Positions 1-10,433 of a stretch of DNA of 64,000 bases are shown in pieces (the first letter of the stretch is position 1; the number at the start of each line of letters is the position of its first letter). The stretch is taken from positions 32,001-96,000 of the forward strand of contig JAJPJT010000005.1 in assembly GCA_021324095.1 (NCBI GenBank), read 5' to 3'. Source of the DNA: Gammaproteobacteria bacterium (GTDB lineage: Bacteria > Pseudomonadota > Gammaproteobacteria > Xanthomonadales > Rhodanobacteraceae). Below the pieces are notes generated by a model. That model saw nothing but the letters and a program-made list of their open reading frames with translations, was not told the origin of the DNA and did not search any database. The translations under genes were made by a program, and so were the position numbers.

Positions 1-366
1 GTTCCCGCCAGGTTGCGGCAGTGGAAGTCGCGCGGTTTGAAGCTGTACGTGTACTCGTCGGGCTCGGTGTCCGCGCAGAAGCTCTTCTTCCGACATACCG
101 AAGCGGGTGACCTGTTCCCGTTGTTCGACGGGTGGTTCGACACCGGGTTGGGCGGCAAGCGCGAACGCGGTTCCTACCTGCGCATTGCCGAGACGATCGG
201 CCTCGATCCACCGGCGATCGTGTTCCTTTCCGACATCGGCGCCGAATTGGACGCGGCACGGGGTGCGGGGATGCAGACGATCCAGGTCGCCCGGCCGCCG
301 GACCCCTGCCCCAAACACGGAACCCACCCGTGTGTCGCCGATTTCGACGCGATCACGCTCGCATGA
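1..366 (+). CDS. mtnC: Enolase-phosphatase E1 (MtnC), C-terminal part
   Basis: This is the C-terminal ~120 residues of a HAD-superfamily enolase-phosphatase of the methionine salvage pathway; the start lies left of the window. In this family the enzyme enolises and dephosphorylates 2,3-diketo-5-methylthiopentyl-1-phosphate in the cytoplasm. Visible are the [13 protein letters not shown] block, the [10 protein letters not shown] block and the HAD acidic motif [12 protein letters not shown], all characteristic of MtnC. The stop codon overlaps the next start by 4 bp (ATGA at 363-366), so the downstream peptidase gene is probably co-transcribed and translationally coupled. Other mtn genes would be expected to the left. 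Family assignment is confident; only the truncation limits it. Confidence 0.93.
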   Translation, partial: VPARLRQWKSRGLKLYVYSSGSVSAQKLFFRHTEAGDLFPLFDGWFDTGLGGKRERGSYLRIAETIGLDPPAIVFLSDIGAELDAARGAGMQTIQVARPPDPCPKHGTHPCVADFDAITLA

Positions 367-1379
367 GTCGCTTCGTTCCTCTCGCACTCGCCGTCCTGCT
401 CGGCTGCCTGATCGGCGCCGGCGTCGTATGGGCAGCCAAAGGCACGGGCTTCCATGCGCAGTCGGAGATGCCGGCGAATGCCCAGTCCGCCGGGGCAGCC
501 ATGTCATCGTCGGCCGACCAGCCCGCATTGTTGTCAAACGCCGATTGGCCAACGGATGCGCCAACGCCCGAGCAGGTGATCTACGCACAATCCGACCTGC
601 TGGACCGCGAGATCGCCACCCTGAAGCCGCGCACGCCCGGCAAGGTGAACCTGTACGCCATCGTGTTCGCCGGCGACGGCAGCGAGAACGTGTTCCGCAA
701 CGAGGCCGAGTATTTCGACAAGCTGTTCTCGCGCCGTCTCGGCGCCAATGGCCACGTGATCGTGCTGGAGAACAACCCGGCCTCGCTCACCACGCGGCCG
801 CTCGCGACGTGGAGCAACCTCGAGGATGCACTGGATGCCGTCGCCGCAACGATGGACCTGCGACAGGACATCCTGCTGCTTTACTTCACCACCCACGGCA
901 GCGAGGATCACACCCTTTTGGTGGACATGGACCCGTTGCCGCTGGACCAGATCGGCGCAACGGATCTTCCCGGCATCCTCGCCGAGCATCCGTTCAAATA
1001 CAAAGTGGTGATCGTCAATGCCTGCTATTCGGGTGGGTTCATTCCTCCCCTGCAGGGGCCGGACACCATGATCATCACCGCCGCGCGCGCCGACCGCTCG
1101 TCCTTCGGTTGCGGCGAGCAATCCGAGTTGACCTGGTTCGGTCACGCTTTTCTGGTCGACGCGCTGAACCGAACCGACGAGTTCCGCCAGGCATTCCAGT
1201 TCGCCAGCAAGCAAGTTGCCGCCTGGGAAAAACGCGACAACTACGAAGCGTCCGACCCGCAGATCTCCGAAGGAAGCGGCATCGCGGCGCAGCTCGCCAA
1301 ATGGCGCCATGGATTCGAACCCGGGCACGCGGTGTCTTTCGCGCCTGCAGCGGCGGTATCGGCGGGCGCGGCGCAATGA
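363..1379 (+). CDS. C13 (legumain/caspase-like) family cysteine peptidase, membrane-anchored or exported
   Basis: 338 residues. Residues 5-25 form a hydrophobic segment (signal peptide or anchor) followed by a low-complexity Ala/Ser linker, so the catalytic part probably acts in the periplasm. The domain from about residue 95 matches peptidase C13/caspase-like bacterial proteins. The expected catalytic His is in [11 protein letters not shown] (H178) and the nucleophile Cys is in [11 protein letters not shown] (C221). The start chosen is the ATG overlapping the mtnC stop (ATGA), and the stop overlaps the next gene in the same way. The substrate is unknown. Its place between mtnC and a sugar kinase/nucleotidyltransferase pair gives no clear functional link. 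Clan CD family identity is good; the physiological role is not inferable. Confidence 0.85.
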   Translation: MSRFVPLALAVLLGCLIGAGVVWAAKGTGFHAQSEMPANAQSAGAAMSSSADQPALLSNADWPTDAPTPEQVIYAQSDLLDREIATLKPRTPGKVNLYAIVFAGDGSENVFRNEAEYFDKLFSRRLGANGHVIVLENNPASLTTRPLATWSNLEDALDAVAATMDLRQDILLLYFTTHGSEDHTLLVDMDPLPLDQIGATDLPGILAEHPFKYKVVIVNACYSGGFIPPLQGPDTMIITAARADRSSFGCGEQSELTWFGHAFLVDALNRTDEFRQAFQFASKQVAAWEKRDNYEASDPQISEGSGIAAQLAKWRHGFEPGHAVSFAPAAAVSAGAAQ

Positions 1380-2284
1380 CGTCCGGCGGTACGGCGCCGA
1401 CACTGGTGGTCCTCGCAGCCGGCCTCGGCAGCCGCTACGGTGACGCCAAGCAGATCGTGGGGGTCGGACCCGCCGACGAGTGGCTGTTGGAATACGCGCT
1501 CCATGACGCACTCGCGGCGGGTTTCACACGAGTCGTGATGGTCATTCGTGCGGCATTGCGCAGCCCCTTGCAGCAGCGGCTTGCACCGCATCTGCACGAA
1601 CGCGCGGCCTTGCACTTCGTCGAGCAAACGCTCGACAAGGTTCCGGATGGCTGCCGCGTGACCGCTGCACGCAGCAAGCCGCTCGGCACCGGCCATGCGC
1701 TGTGGTGCTGCACGCCGCTGCTGAATGGCCCATTCGCCGTGATCAACGCCGATGATTACTACGGACGTGAAGCTTTCCGTTTGCTCGCGGAACATTTCCG
1801 TCACACGCGGCAGCCCGCGATGGTCGGTTACCGCCTGGCGGCCACACTGTCCGGCCACGGCGGTGTCAACCGGGGTGTATGTCGCGTCGACCCCGACGGT
1901 CGCCTCGAAGACGTCATCGAGTTCACCGATATCGCGATACGGGACGGCGTGCTGGCCGGCAACGCGCCGGATGGAAACCGCGTTGCGCTTGCGCCCGACA
2001 GCGTTGTCTCGCTGAATTGCTGGGGCCTTTGGCCCGAGCTCTTGCCCGACCTCGAACAGGGGCTGCGCGGATTCCTTGCGCAATCGGGTGACGCGGACGA
2101 ATACTTCCTGCCGCATGCGATCGCTGCATACCTGACGAAGTCCCACAAGGCGCTGTCCGTGCTGCCCACCAACGATACCTGGCTCGGTCTCACCTATCCC
2201 GACGACCGCGCACATGCCACGGGCGCGCTCGCGGCCCTGCACGATGCCGGCACCTATCCGACGCCGCTCTGGGCCCACCCATGA
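1376..2284 (+). CDS. Sugar-phosphate nucleotidyltransferase (NTP_transferase family)
   Basis: 302 residues. The N-terminus has the nucleotide-binding signature LAAGLGSRYGDAKQ (about residues 13-26), and the metal-binding aspartates lie in INADDYYG (about residue 125). Enzymes of this fold transfer a nucleotidyl group from an NTP to a sugar-1-phosphate. It overlaps its neighbours by 4 bp on both sides. The gene immediately downstream encodes an aminoglycoside-phosphotransferase-type sugar kinase, a pairing that suggests a kinase makes a sugar-1-phosphate and this protein activates it (compare AmgK/MurU or NahK-type salvage). The sugar cannot be read from sequence. It is not closely similar in motif detail to GlmU or GalU. 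Confidence 0.85.
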   Translation: MTSGGTAPTLVVLAAGLGSRYGDAKQIVGVGPADEWLLEYALHDALAAGFTRVVMVIRAALRSPLQQRLAPHLHERAALHFVEQTLDKVPDGCRVTAARSKPLGTGHALWCCTPLLNGPFAVINADDYYGREAFRLLAEHFRHTRQPAMVGYRLAATLSGHGGVNRGVCRVDPDGRLEDVIEFTDIAIRDGVLAGNAPDGNRVALAPDSVVSLNCWGLWPELLPDLEQGLRGFLAQSGDADEYFLPHAIAAYLTKSHKALSVLPTNDTWLGLTYPDDRAHATGALAALHDAGTYPTPLWAHP

Positions 2285-3369
2285 ACGATGTCCAGCTCGA
2301 TTCCGTCACCCGCAACGGGTTGGCGGAAGCATGGGGTCTGGGACCGCGCGCGCGGTTCACGCCGCTCGGCAATGGCTTGATCAATCGCACGCTGCTGGTG
2401 ATCGACGACGGCCGACGCCGCGTTCTGCAATGCCTCAACATCCACGTGTTCCGCGATCCGGCGCTGGTGATGCGCAATTGCCACGCGGTCACTGCGCACC
2501 TCGGACGCGAACGCGCCGCGGGACGCTACGCTTATTCGGTATTGGAACTGGTGCCGACCCTGGCTGGCGAGCCCGCGGCTGTGCTGGCGAACGACACCTG
2601 GTGGCGCATGTACGACCATGTGCCGGACACGCGAACCCACGACACCGCCGACACGCCGTCACTCACCTTTGAGGCGGCGCGGGGCTTTGGTGCTTTCGCC
2701 GCCGCACTCGCCGAACTCGACAGCACGGACGTGGGCGAAGTCATCCCGCATTTTCATGATCCCGTCAGGCGCTTCGACGCGTTTCGTGTCGCGCTTGCGG
2801 CGGACCGCGCCGGGCGCGCGGCGCAGGCAGGACGCGAATGCAAGGCCGCATTGGCGTTCGCCGATGTGCTCTCGCACTGGGAAGCCCTGCTCGCTGCCGG
2901 GCTTCCGTGGCGGATTACCCACAACGACTGCAAGTTGAACAACCTGCTGTTCGATGCCTCCGACCACGCCACGTGCGTCATCGACCTCGACACCGTGATG
3001 CCCGGCAGCCTGCTGTTCGACTTCGGCGACATGGGACGCACGATGCTGAGTCCGGTACCGGAGGATTCGACCGATCTCGAACGCATCGGCGTGCGGCGGG
3101 AGCATTTTGCCGCGCTGGCGCGCGGCTACATCGAGGGCTGCGGCGATTTGCTCACGCCACTCGAACGCGAGAACCTGGTGTTCGCGGTGCGGCTCATCAC
3201 CGGGGTAATCGGCCTGCGTTTCCTCACCGATTACCTCGACGGCGACCGCTACTTCCGCTGCGCGCATTCGCTGCACAACCTCGAACGCGCGCGCAACCAG
3301 TTCGCGTTGTACGCGGCGTTGACCGCGCAAGCCGATGCCTTGCAGGCGCTGGTGCCCAATTCAGCTTAA
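2281..3369 (+). CDS. APH-family sugar kinase (N-acetylhexosamine 1-kinase-like)
   Basis: 362 residues of the aminoglycoside phosphotransferase/choline kinase fold. The N-terminal block [12 protein letters not shown] resembles NahK-type kinases. The catalytic loop [12 protein letters not shown] (about residues 213-225) and the metal-binding [17 protein letters not shown] (about residues 235-252) are both intact. NahK phosphorylates the anomeric C1 of N-acetylhexosamines. Here it follows a nucleotidyltransferase with a 4-bp overlap, which supports a two-step sugar activation module in the cytoplasm. The stop codon overlaps the stop of hisIE on the other strand (3366-3369), so the two operons converge with no spacer. 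The substrate is an inference. Confidence 0.82.
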   Translation: MNDVQLDSVTRNGLAEAWGLGPRARFTPLGNGLINRTLLVIDDGRRRVLQCLNIHVFRDPALVMRNCHAVTAHLGRERAAGRYAYSVLELVPTLAGEPAAVLANDTWWRMYDHVPDTRTHDTADTPSLTFEAARGFGAFAAALAELDSTDVGEVIPHFHDPVRRFDAFRVALAADRAGRAAQAGRECKAALAFADVLSHWEALLAAGLPWRITHNDCKLNNLLFDASDHATCVIDLDTVMPGSLLFDFGDMGRTMLSPVPEDSTDLERIGVRREHFAALARGYIEGCGDLLTPLERENLVFAVRLITGVIGLRFLTDYLDGDRYFRCAHSLHNLERARNQFALYAALTAQADALQALVPNSA

Positions 3370-3980
3370 CCTGCGCGGGCGTGCCGCTGCGCCAGCACCG
3401 TCGCGACATCCGCCAGCGACAAGCCGCGCGTACGTAGCAGTACCAGCAGGTGATAGACGAGATCGGCCGCTTCGCCTTTCAGTGCATCATCGTCCTGCGC
3501 CACCGCGGCCAGTGCTGTCTCGACGCCTTCTTCGCCGACTTTCTGGGCGATGCGGCGAATGCCCGCTTCGAACAACGCGGTGGTGTAGCTACCCGTCGGG
3601 CGCTCGGTATCGCGGCGGGCGACCAGCGCGTCCAGTTCGCCCAGGAACGCCAATGGAGGACGTGCGGCATTGCCGAAACAACTGGCGGAGCCGAGATGGC
3701 AGGTCGGCCCATGCGGCTCGGCCTCGATCAACAAGGTGTCGCGATCACAATCCGCGTGGATCGCCTGCACCGCCAACACGTGGCCGGATGTCTCGCCTTT
3801 TTTCCACAGCCGCTGCTTGCTGCGGCTCCAGAACGTGACGAACCCCGACGCGCGGGTCGCGGCCAGCGCCTCGGCATTCATGTAGCCGAGCATCAACACC
3901 TCTGCCGTCACGCAATGCTGCACGATCGCGGGGATCAGACCCGCGCCCTTCGCCCAATCCAGTTCGTCGTCGCTGGTCAT
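3366..3980 (-). CDS. hisI: Bifunctional phosphoribosyl-AMP cyclohydrolase / phosphoribosyl-ATP pyrophosphatase (HisIE)
   Basis: 204 residues catalysing steps 2 and 3 of histidine synthesis. The N-terminal HisI domain (to about residue 110) has the metal motifs [10 protein letters not shown] and PTCHLG. The C-terminal HisE domain (from about 115) has the helical [14 protein letters not shown] block with its acidic cluster. It is the last gene of the his operon and directly follows hisF: its ATG ends at 3978 and the hisF stop begins at 3981. Its stop codon overlaps the stop of the convergent kinase gene, so no terminator fits between the two operons. Confidence 0.97.
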   Translation of the reverse strand: MTSDDELDWAKGAGLIPAIVQHCVTAEVLMLGYMNAEALAATRASGFVTFWSRSKQRLWKKGETSGHVLAVQAIHADCDRDTLLIEAEPHGPTCHLGSASCFGNAARPPLAFLGELDALVARRDTERPTGSYTTALFEAGIRRIAQKVGEEGVETALAAVAQDDDALKGEAADLVYHLLVLLRTRGLSLADVATVLAQRHARAG

Positions 3981-4766
3981 TCACATTCCCCCGCAGCCCG
4001 GCCGCATGCACACGCCTTGCGCCTGCAGCCAGCGCTTGAGTTCCGGGATCGCGATGTCACCGGAATGAAACACGCTGGCGGCCAGCGCAGCATCCACGTC
4101 GGCTTCGGCAAACACGTCGCGGAAATGTTCGCGCGTACCGGCGCCGCCTGAGGCGACCAACGGCACCTTGCAGAGCGCGCGCGCCGCGCGCAGTTGCGCG
4201 ACGTCATAACCCAAGCGCACGCCGTCGCTGCCCATGCAGTTCAACACGATCTCGCCAGCGCCGCGCCGCTGCGCCTCTTCAACCCAGTCCAGCGTGCGCC
4301 GCGCCGAGACCCGCATCCGCGCGGCGTCACCGGTGTACTCGCGCACCCGCCATTCACCATCGTCGTCGCGCAGTGAGTCGATGCCGACGACCACGCATTG
4401 CACGCCGAAGGCGGCGGCCAATTCGTCGATCAATCCGGGCCGTTCCAGCGCCGGGGAGTTCACCGACACCTTGTCCGCGCCCGCGTGCAGCACCGCGCGC
4501 GCGTCCTCGACGCTGCGGATGCCGCCGGCCACGCAGAACGGAATGTCGATCCCGCGCGCCACCCGTTCTACCCAGCCGACGTCCACCCTGCGGTTTTCGG
4601 GGCTGGCGGAAATGTCGTAGAACACCAGTTCGTCGGCACCCGTATCGCGATAACGCAACGCAAGTTCGACGATGTCACCGGCGATCGCGTGGTCACGGAA
4701 ACGTACGCCCTTGACCACCTTGCCATTCTTGACGTCGAGGCAAGCAATGATGCGCCGGCTCAGCAT
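3981..4766 (-). CDS. hisF: Imidazole glycerol phosphate synthase, cyclase subunit
   Basis: 261 residues, a (beta/alpha)8 barrel that uses ammonia supplied by HisH to convert PRFAR into imidazole glycerol phosphate and AICAR. The start [20 protein letters not shown] carries the catalytic Asp on strand 1, and the second catalytic Asp is in VVGIDSLR. Phosphate-binding glycines appear in [12 protein letters not shown]. The ATG at 4766 overlaps the hisA stop by 7 bp. The Cys-containing tail ending in CMRPGCGGM is a little longer than usual. All catalytic positions are present. Confidence 0.97.
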   Translation of the reverse strand: MLSRRIIACLDVKNGKVVKGVRFRDHAIAGDIVELALRYRDTGADELVFYDISASPENRRVDVGWVERVARGIDIPFCVAGGIRSVEDARAVLHAGADKVSVNSPALERPGLIDELAAAFGVQCVVVGIDSLRDDDGEWRVREYTGDAARMRVSARRTLDWVEEAQRRGAGEIVLNCMGSDGVRLGYDVAQLRAARALCKVPLVASGGAGTREHFRDVFAEADVDAALAASVFHSGDIAIPELKRWLQAQGVCMRPGCGGM

Positions 4767-5491
4767 TTCAGCGCTTCCTCGAGCGTGAACTTGCGCTCCA
4801 GCAGCGCGCGTCCGAGGATCACGCCTCGCACACCGGTGGCGCGCACCTTGCGCACGTCGTCCAGTGAGCACGCGCCACCCGACGCCTGGATCTCGAAATT
4901 GGGTGCGAAGCGCGACAGGTCGCGGTAGAGGTCGAGATTGAATCCGCCGAGCGTGCCGTCGCGCGCGATGTCGGTGCACAGCACGTGGCGCGCGCCGGCA
5001 CTCGAATAATGTGCGGCAAGCGTGTCGAGTTGGACGCAGGAATCCTCGGTCCAGCCGTGGACGCGCAGGTGCCACGCGGCGGCCTGCGGGCGCACGTCCA
5101 GCGCCAGCACCAGCCGGTCCGGTTCGAACCGGGTGATCCAGGTCGCGGTCGCAAAGGGATTCTGCACCGCGACGCTGCCCACCACCACGCGCGCGACGCC
5201 CGCCGCATACAACCGCAGCAGATCTTCGGTGGTGCGCACGCCGCCGCCCGCCTGCACCTTCAACGCGCCGGTCCGGGCGATCGCTTCGACCACGGCGAGA
5301 TTCACGAACCGGCCGGAACGCGCGCCATCCAGGTCGACCACGTGCAACCACTGCGCACCCGCGTCGGCGTACGCCTGCGCGAGTTCGACGGGATCGTCCG
5401 CGAACACCGTTTCGCGCGCGTAGTCGCCCTGCCGCAGCCGCACGGCACGGCCGCCACGCAGGTCGATGGCGGGGATCACCTGAAAGCTCAT
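4760..5491 (-). CDS. hisA: ProFAR isomerase (HisA)
   Basis: 243 residues, a TIM barrel that isomerises ProFAR to PRFAR. The first catalytic Asp is in [14 protein letters not shown], and the second acidic residue is in the TDIARDG motif on strand 5. Phosphate-binding loops are VQAGGGVRT and [12 protein letters not shown]. It begins 4 bp inside hisH and ends 7 bp inside hisF, within the tightly overlapping his operon. The length is typical of the family. Confidence 0.97.
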   Translation of the reverse strand: MSFQVIPAIDLRGGRAVRLRQGDYARETVFADDPVELAQAYADAGAQWLHVVDLDGARSGRFVNLAVVEAIARTGALKVQAGGGVRTTEDLLRLYAAGVARVVVGSVAVQNPFATATWITRFEPDRLVLALDVRPQAAAWHLRVHGWTEDSCVQLDTLAAHYSSAGARHVLCTDIARDGTLGGFNLDLYRDLSRFAPNFEIQASGGACSLDDVRKVRATGVRGVILGRALLERKFTLEEALKC

Positions 5492-6078
5492 AAGGCAACG
5501 AAATTCCTAAGGACCGCCATCCCCATCGCGGCGGACCGTTCGGGGTGGTACTGCACCCCCATGAAATTGCCTCGGCCGGCGGCGGCCGAGAACGCCACGC
5601 CGTATTCGCAGGTCGCCAAAGTGGCCGCGCAGACCGGCACCGCGTAGCCGTGCACGAAGTAGGCCCAGCCCTCGCGCGCTTCGCCCGCGCACAGCGGGTG
5701 TTCCGCGCACGCTGTCACTTCATTCCAGCCCATGTGCGGCACGCGCAAATCGTCGCTATTTTGCAAGCGCTGCACCGGCGCATCGATCAGGCCCAGGCAA
5801 TCGACATCGCCTTCTTCCGAATACGCGCACAAAAGCTGCATCCCGAGGCAGACCCCCAGCACCGGCTGGGTGAGGCCGCGCAGGACATCCACCAATCCCT
5901 TTTCGCGCAGCAACGCCATCGCGGGTGCAGCCGCCCCGACACCCGGCAGGATCACGTGATCGGCGCGGCGGATCGATGCGGGATCGCGCGTCAAAGGCGC
6001 TTCCACCCCAAGCCGCTGCAGCGCGTAGCGAACGGAGCCGATGTTCGCGCCGCCCGAATCGACCAGCGCCACGCTCAT
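5488..6078 (-). CDS. hisH: Imidazole glycerol phosphate synthase, glutaminase subunit
   Basis: 196 residues, a class I glutamine amidotransferase that hydrolyses glutamine and channels ammonia to HisF. The nucleophile Cys lies in [10 protein letters not shown] and the His-Glu pair in GVQYHPERS. The oxyanion-loop region [11 protein letters not shown] is present. The ATG at 6078 overlaps the hisB stop by 4 bp; a longer upstream reading frame is not needed and would invade hisB. Confidence 0.97.
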   Translation of the reverse strand: MSVALVDSGGANIGSVRYALQRLGVEAPLTRDPASIRRADHVILPGVGAAAPAMALLREKGLVDVLRGLTQPVLGVCLGMQLLCAYSEEGDVDCLGLIDAPVQRLQNSDDLRVPHMGWNEVTACAEHPLCAGEAREGWAYFVHGYAVPVCAATLATCEYGVAFSAAAGRGNFMGVQYHPERSAAMGMAVLRNFVAL

Positions 6079-7142
6079 GCGAGCACGCCCTTGGTCGTCG
6101 GCAATGCATCGCCTTCGCGGCGGATCGCCTGGCGCAAGCAGCGCGCCACCACCTTGAAGCATGCTTCCACCATGTGGTGGGCGTTGTCGCCGCGCACCGC
6201 GAGGTGCAGGTTGGCGCCCAACGCGTCGCACAGCGAACGGAAAAAATGCGGCACCAGTTCGGTCGGCAATTCGCCCACCCGCTCGCGCGTGAACACACCC
6301 TCGAAAACGAAGTGCGCGCGCCCGGAAAGGTCCAGCCGTGCATCCGCCGCGGCCTCGTCCATGGGCAAGACAAAGCCGTAGCGGGCGATGCCGCGCTTGT
6401 CGCCCAGCGCGCGGCGCAGCGCTTCGCCGATCGCGAGCGCGCAATCCTCGACGGTGTGATGTTCGTCCACCCGCGTATCGCCCGTGCAGCGAACGGTCAG
6501 CGCAAAGCCGCCATGTTTCCCGAGTTGCTCCAGCATGTGGTCGAAAAAACCGATGCCGGTCGCGATTGCGGGTTCGGCTGCCGAGTCGAGATCGACGTAG
6601 ACGGCCACGCTGGTTTCGCGCGTGACGCGCGCAAATTCCACGATGCGTGGCTGGTCGAGCAGATGATGCGGGACATCGTTCCATGCGATGCCATCGGCGC
6701 CGACCCGGTACCCGCGCACGCCGAGATTGGCCGCGAGTTGCATGTCGGTCTCCCGGTCGCCCACCAGCGCGGACGCGGCGCGACTCCAGCCATCGTCGGC
6801 GAGAAAATGGCGCAGCAAACCCGTACCGGGTTTGCGCGTGTCCAGGCCTTCGTGTTCGAAACTGCGGTCGATCAGGATTTCGCGAAAGCGAATGCCTTGC
6901 GAAGCGAGGATGCGCAGCAACAGTTCCTGCGGGCCGTCGAAACTTGCCTGCGGGAAACTCGAAGTGCCAAGGCCATCCTGATTGGTCACCATCACCAGCT
7001 CATAGCCCGCCGCGACGCAACGCTGCAGCGCCGCGATCACGCCCGGCACCAGGTCGAGCTTTTCGAAACTGTCGATCTGCTCGTCCGGCGGCTCCACGAT
7101 CAGGCAGCCGTCGCGATCGACAAACAGCAGTTTGCGCGTCAT
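6075..7142 (-). CDS. hisB: Bifunctional histidinol-phosphatase / imidazoleglycerol-phosphate dehydratase
   Basis: 355 residues. The N-terminal ~165 residues are a HAD phosphatase (FVDRDGCLI, VTNQDGLG, VGDRETDMQ). The C-terminal part is IGP dehydratase with FFDHMLEQ, DEHHTVEDCALA and DNAHHMVEA metal motifs. In E. coli HisB the phosphatase half binds zinc through a His and three Cys in a loop before RKP. Here that loop reads ILIDRSFEHEGLDTRKPG, with no Cys. Xanthomonas HisB as I recall it shows the same loss, so this looks like a lineage feature rather than inactivation, because the HAD catalytic Asp residues remain. Confidence 0.95.
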   Translation of the reverse strand: MTRKLLFVDRDGCLIVEPPDEQIDSFEKLDLVPGVIAALQRCVAAGYELVMVTNQDGLGTSSFPQASFDGPQELLLRILASQGIRFREILIDRSFEHEGLDTRKPGTGLLRHFLADDGWSRAASALVGDRETDMQLAANLGVRGYRVGADGIAWNDVPHHLLDQPRIVEFARVTRETSVAVYVDLDSAAEPAIATGIGFFDHMLEQLGKHGGFALTVRCTGDTRVDEHHTVEDCALAIGEALRRALGDKRGIARYGFVLPMDEAAADARLDLSGRAHFVFEGVFTRERVGELPTELVPHFFRSLCDALGANLHLAVRGDNAHHMVEACFKVVARCLRQAIRREGDALPTTKGVLA

Positions 7143-8236
7143 GCCGGCAGCCCCATCCGCTCAGACGCGACCGACAAGCAGCGAAGGGTTTCCAGCACCC
7201 GATCGTTTTCCGCTGGCGTACCGATGCTGACGCGCAGGGCATCGCCGAGCCGCGGATAGCGCCGCACGTCACGCACCACCACGCCCGCCGCCAGCAGCGC
7301 CGCAGACGCGGCGCCAGCATCGGCAAAGCGCACGGCCAGGAAATTGGTTTGCGACGGCAATACCTCGCCAACGCACCCGAGCTTGGCCAGTTCGTCGCGC
7401 ATGCGCCTGCGTTCACTTCGAGTGAGCGCAACGCGTTCACGCATCGTGCGTTCGCCATCGCTAGACAGCGCGCGCAGCGCGGCTTCCACGCATGGCACTG
7501 GCAGCGGGTAAGGTGGCATGATCTTGCGCAACAACGCGATCACGCGTGCATCGGCGAGCACGCTGCCGACGCGCACGCCGGCCAGCGCCCAGGCCTTCGA
7601 CAAGGTGCGCAGCACCACCAGGTTCGCGAACTTGCCGACACAATCGACCACGCTGCCGCCGTCGCCTTGCGGGTCTGAAAATTCCACGTAGGCTTCATCG
7701 ACCACCAGCAACGCGCGCTTTTCAAGCGCGGCAGCCAAGCGCAGGATTTCTGCGCGTGGCACGTCCGCGCCCGCCGGATTATTGGGCGAGCAGACGAACA
7801 CCAGCTTCACGGCCGGCGTCGTCGCCGCCAACACGGCGTCGACGTCGAGTTTGAATTCGGCATCCAGCGGTGCTTCCACGATCGCTGCACCCTGCACACG
7901 CGCGCAGGTCGCATACATCCCGAAGGTCGGCGGCGAGATCAGGATTGCATCGCGTCCCGCCGCGCAGAACGCGCGTACCAGCAGGTCGATGCCCTCGTCG
8001 CTGCCGCGTCCGATCAACATCTGATCGGGCTCGACGCAATACAACTTGGCCAAGCGCTCGGTCAAGGCGGCGGGCCGGGGGTCCGGATAGCGGTTCCAAC
8101 CATTACCGCCACCTAACGGCGGCCACGGCGACTCGTTGGCGTTCAACCACACGTCGCCGCTGGGAGCCTCCATCCGCGCGGACGAATACGGCTGCAGGGC
8201 CCGGATTTCCGGGCGCGCGAGATCGACAGGGTTCAT
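7139..8236 (-). CDS. hisC: Histidinol-phosphate aminotransferase
   Basis: 365 residues, a fold-type I PLP aminotransferase converting imidazole acetol phosphate to histidinol phosphate. The N-terminal block [11 protein letters not shown] is typical of HisC. The PLP lysine is in [15 protein letters not shown], and the Asp/Tyr that contact the cofactor are in VDEAYVEFS. It overlaps hisD upstream and hisB downstream by 4 bp each (ATGA). Length and motifs are normal. Confidence 0.97.
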   Translation of the reverse strand: MNPVDLARPEIRALQPYSSARMEAPSGDVWLNANESPWPPLGGGNGWNRYPDPRPAALTERLAKLYCVEPDQMLIGRGSDEGIDLLVRAFCAAGRDAILISPPTFGMYATCARVQGAAIVEAPLDAEFKLDVDAVLAATTPAVKLVFVCSPNNPAGADVPRAEILRLAAALEKRALLVVDEAYVEFSDPQGDGGSVVDCVGKFANLVVLRTLSKAWALAGVRVGSVLADARVIALLRKIMPPYPLPVPCVEAALRALSSDGERTMRERVALTRSERRRMRDELAKLGCVGEVLPSQTNFLAVRFADAGAASAALLAAGVVVRDVRRYPRLGDALRVSIGTPAENDRVLETLRCLSVASERMGLPA

Positions 8237-9561
8237 GCCGCCGATCTCGCGCGTGCACGTTGGTGTTCAAGCGCATCGAGACGCAGGCTTACGGCCCGGC
8301 GATGTGCATCGAGTCCTTCGGCCTCGGCCAAGGTCATGGCGCACGGACCCACCGCGCGTAGTCCTCCCGGGCTGCAAGCCTGCACCGTCACCTGTTTCTG
8401 GAAACTCGCGACCGACAGGCCGCTGCAACTGCGCGCCCAGCCGCAGGTCGGCAGCACGTGGTTGCTGCCGCTGCAATAGTCGCCCAGCGATTCCGGCGTC
8501 CACGCGCCGAGGAATACCGAACCCGCATTTTCGATCGCGTCCAGCCAGCGGCGCGGTTCGCGCACCTGCACGATCAGGTGCTCGGGCGCGTAGCGATTGC
8601 TCACATCGAACGCCTGCGCAATCGATCCGACGCGGATCAATCGACTGTGCGCCAGCGCCTGTTGCGCGACAGTTGCGCGCGGAAGCTTTGCGCATTGGCT
8701 CGCTACTTCCCGTATCACCGCATCCAGCAGCGCGTCCGAATCGCTTACCAGCAGCACCTGCGAATCCGGGCCGTGCTCGGCCTGCGACAGCAAATCCGCC
8801 GCGACGAACGCCGGCGCCGCCGAAGCATCCGCGATCACCAGCACCTCGGAGGGGCCCGCCGGCATGTCGATCGCGGCGCCTTGCGGATCGGACGCGACCT
8901 GCAGCTTCGCTTCGGTGACGTACGCGTTGCCGGGGCCGAACAGCTTGTCGCAGCGCGGCACCGATTCGGTACCGTACGCCATCGCGGCGATCGCCTGCGC
9001 GCCGCCGGCCTTGAACACGCGCTTCACGCCACAGAACCGCGCGGCGTAGAGCACCGCGGGATCGCAGCTGCCGTCCGCACGCGGCGGCGAGCACAACACC
9101 ACTTCGCGGCAACCCGCGAGCCGCGCGGGGATCGCAAGCATCAGGACCGTCGAAGGCAACGGCGCGCTGCCGGAGGGCACGTACAAGGCCACGCGTCCGA
9201 TTGGCCGTGACACGCGCTCCACCCGCAGGCCCGGCACCGTTTCGATCGAAACGGGGTCCGGCATGCAGGCGCGGTGGAAAGCTTCGATGCGCGATGCCGC
9301 TTCGGCGATGGCCCGTTTCAATGCCGGATCGAGCAACGCGTCCGCCGTGTCGAATGCGGCTGCAGCGACTTCCAGGTCCTCGATCACCGCCTTGTCGAAG
9401 CGGGAGGCGTATTCACGCAACGCGGCGTCGCCGCGCACCTTTACGTCGGCGATGATGTCTGCCACCGTCGCGCGCAGCTCCGCGTCGCGCGCAAGCTTCG
9501 GCCGCGCGAGCGCTTCATCGCGGGCCTTTGCGTCCAGCCCTCGCCAATCGATGCGCTTCAT
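8233..9561 (-). CDS. hisD: Histidinol dehydrogenase
   Basis: 442 residues with the start taken at [12 protein letters not shown], whose ATG overlaps the hisG stop by 4 bp. The enzyme performs the last two NAD-dependent oxidations to histidine. Signature regions are [30 protein letters not shown], the glycine-rich [11 protein letters not shown], the [11 protein letters not shown] block and the zinc ligand region QAEHGPDSQ. The C-terminal half has the [14 protein letters not shown] segment and the GSNHVLPT block. No abnormality was seen. Confidence 0.97.
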   Translation of the reverse strand: MKRIDWRGLDAKARDEALARPKLARDAELRATVADIIADVKVRGDAALREYASRFDKAVIEDLEVAAAAFDTADALLDPALKRAIAEAASRIEAFHRACMPDPVSIETVPGLRVERVSRPIGRVALYVPSGSAPLPSTVLMLAIPARLAGCREVVLCSPPRADGSCDPAVLYAARFCGVKRVFKAGGAQAIAAMAYGTESVPRCDKLFGPGNAYVTEAKLQVASDPQGAAIDMPAGPSEVLVIADASAAPAFVAADLLSQAEHGPDSQVLLVSDSDALLDAVIREVASQCAKLPRATVAQQALAHSRLIRVGSIAQAFDVSNRYAPEHLIVQVREPRRWLDAIENAGSVFLGAWTPESLGDYCSGSNHVLPTCGWARSCSGLSVASFQKQVTVQACSPGGLRAVGPCAMTLAEAEGLDAHRRAVSLRLDALEHQRARARSAA

Positions 9562-10433
9562 GCAAGCGCCCTCTCGACCGGCAGCACAAACAGTTCGCGC
9601 GCGCCCGCGCGCTGGATGGCTTCGAGTTGCCGCCATCCCAGTTCATCCGGACACAGCGCCTGCAGCATCACTTGTCCAGGCTCGCCGTCCATCTGCAGCA
9701 CGGTGGGCCGCGGCGCGCCGGGCAGCGCAGCGACGATCGCATCCACGCAGTCGCGCGCGGCCTGCAGCAGCAACAGCCGCGATCCGCGCACGCGGGTGAC
9801 GCCGTCCACCCTGCGCAGCAGCAGCTCGATGGCGTCGCGGCGCCCATCGGCGGGCAGCGGATCGGCCGCGACCAGCACCGCTTCGCTGCCCAGCACGCAA
9901 TCGACTTCGCGCAACTGGTTGGCGATCAGCGTCGCGCCGCTCTGCACCAAGTCGCAGATCGCATCGGCGGTGCCGAGCCTTGGCGCGATTTCGACCGAAC
10001 CCGCGAGCGTCACGACTTCGGCCGCGACGCCCTGCCGCTCCAGCCAACCTTTCAGCAAGTTGGGATACGACGTCGCGATGCGCAGGCCTGCCAATGACGC
10101 TGGCCCGGTGTACGCACGTTCCTGCGGCACAGCAATCGCGAGACGGCAGCATCCGAAACCCAGATCGCGCAGGCTGCGCAGCGCGCCGCCGCCGAATTCC
10201 GCCAGCACGTTGCGACCCACGATGCCGAGGTCGCACACGCCTTGCCCGATCAGGCCGGGAATGTCATCGTCACGCACCAGCAGCAAATCGACGGGTTCAC
10301 CGTCACCGAAACAAAACAGCCCGTCGCGGCTGCGCCGGAAGCGCAGGCCGCAACGGTCCAGGAGATCGAAACACGGATCGCTCAAGCGACCCGATTTCTG
10401 CACCGCGATCCGCAGACGTTCGCGCGGCATCAT
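9558..10433 (-). CDS. hisG: ATP phosphoribosyltransferase, long form
   Basis: 291 residues catalysing the first and normally feedback-inhibited step of histidine synthesis. The start [17 protein letters not shown] is chosen because the first of two tandem ATG codons overlaps the regulator stop as ATGA. The catalytic bilobal domain ([37 protein letters not shown]) is followed by an ACT-like C-terminal regulatory domain from about residue 215. This is therefore the long HisG form that does not need HisZ. It is the first enzyme gene of the operon. Confidence 0.96.
   Translation of the reverse strand: MMPRERLRIAVQKSGRLSDPCFDLLDRCGLRFRRSRDGLFCFGDGEPVDLLLVRDDDIPGLIGQGVCDLGIVGRNVLAEFGGGALRSLRDLGFGCCRLAIAVPQERAYTGPASLAGLRIATSYPNLLKGWLERQGVAAEVVTLAGSVEIAPRLGTADAICDLVQSGATLIANQLREVDCVLGSEAVLVAADPLPADGRRDAIELLLRRVDGVTRVRGSRLLLLQAARDCVDAIVAALPGAPRPTVLQMDGEPGQVMLQALCPDELGWRQLEAIQRAGARELFVLPVERALA

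Noticed and set aside
107..1375. A 725-codon reading frame upstream of the nucleotidyltransferase start
   Set aside because: The first ~420 codons are an out-of-frame reading of mtnC and the C13 peptidase with Arg/Pro-rich composition; only the part from 1376 is a gene.
3981..5498. A 505-codon frame joining hisA and hisF
   Set aside because: The first half is a shifted reading of hisA; the real hisF starts at 4766 with the catalytic Asp motif.
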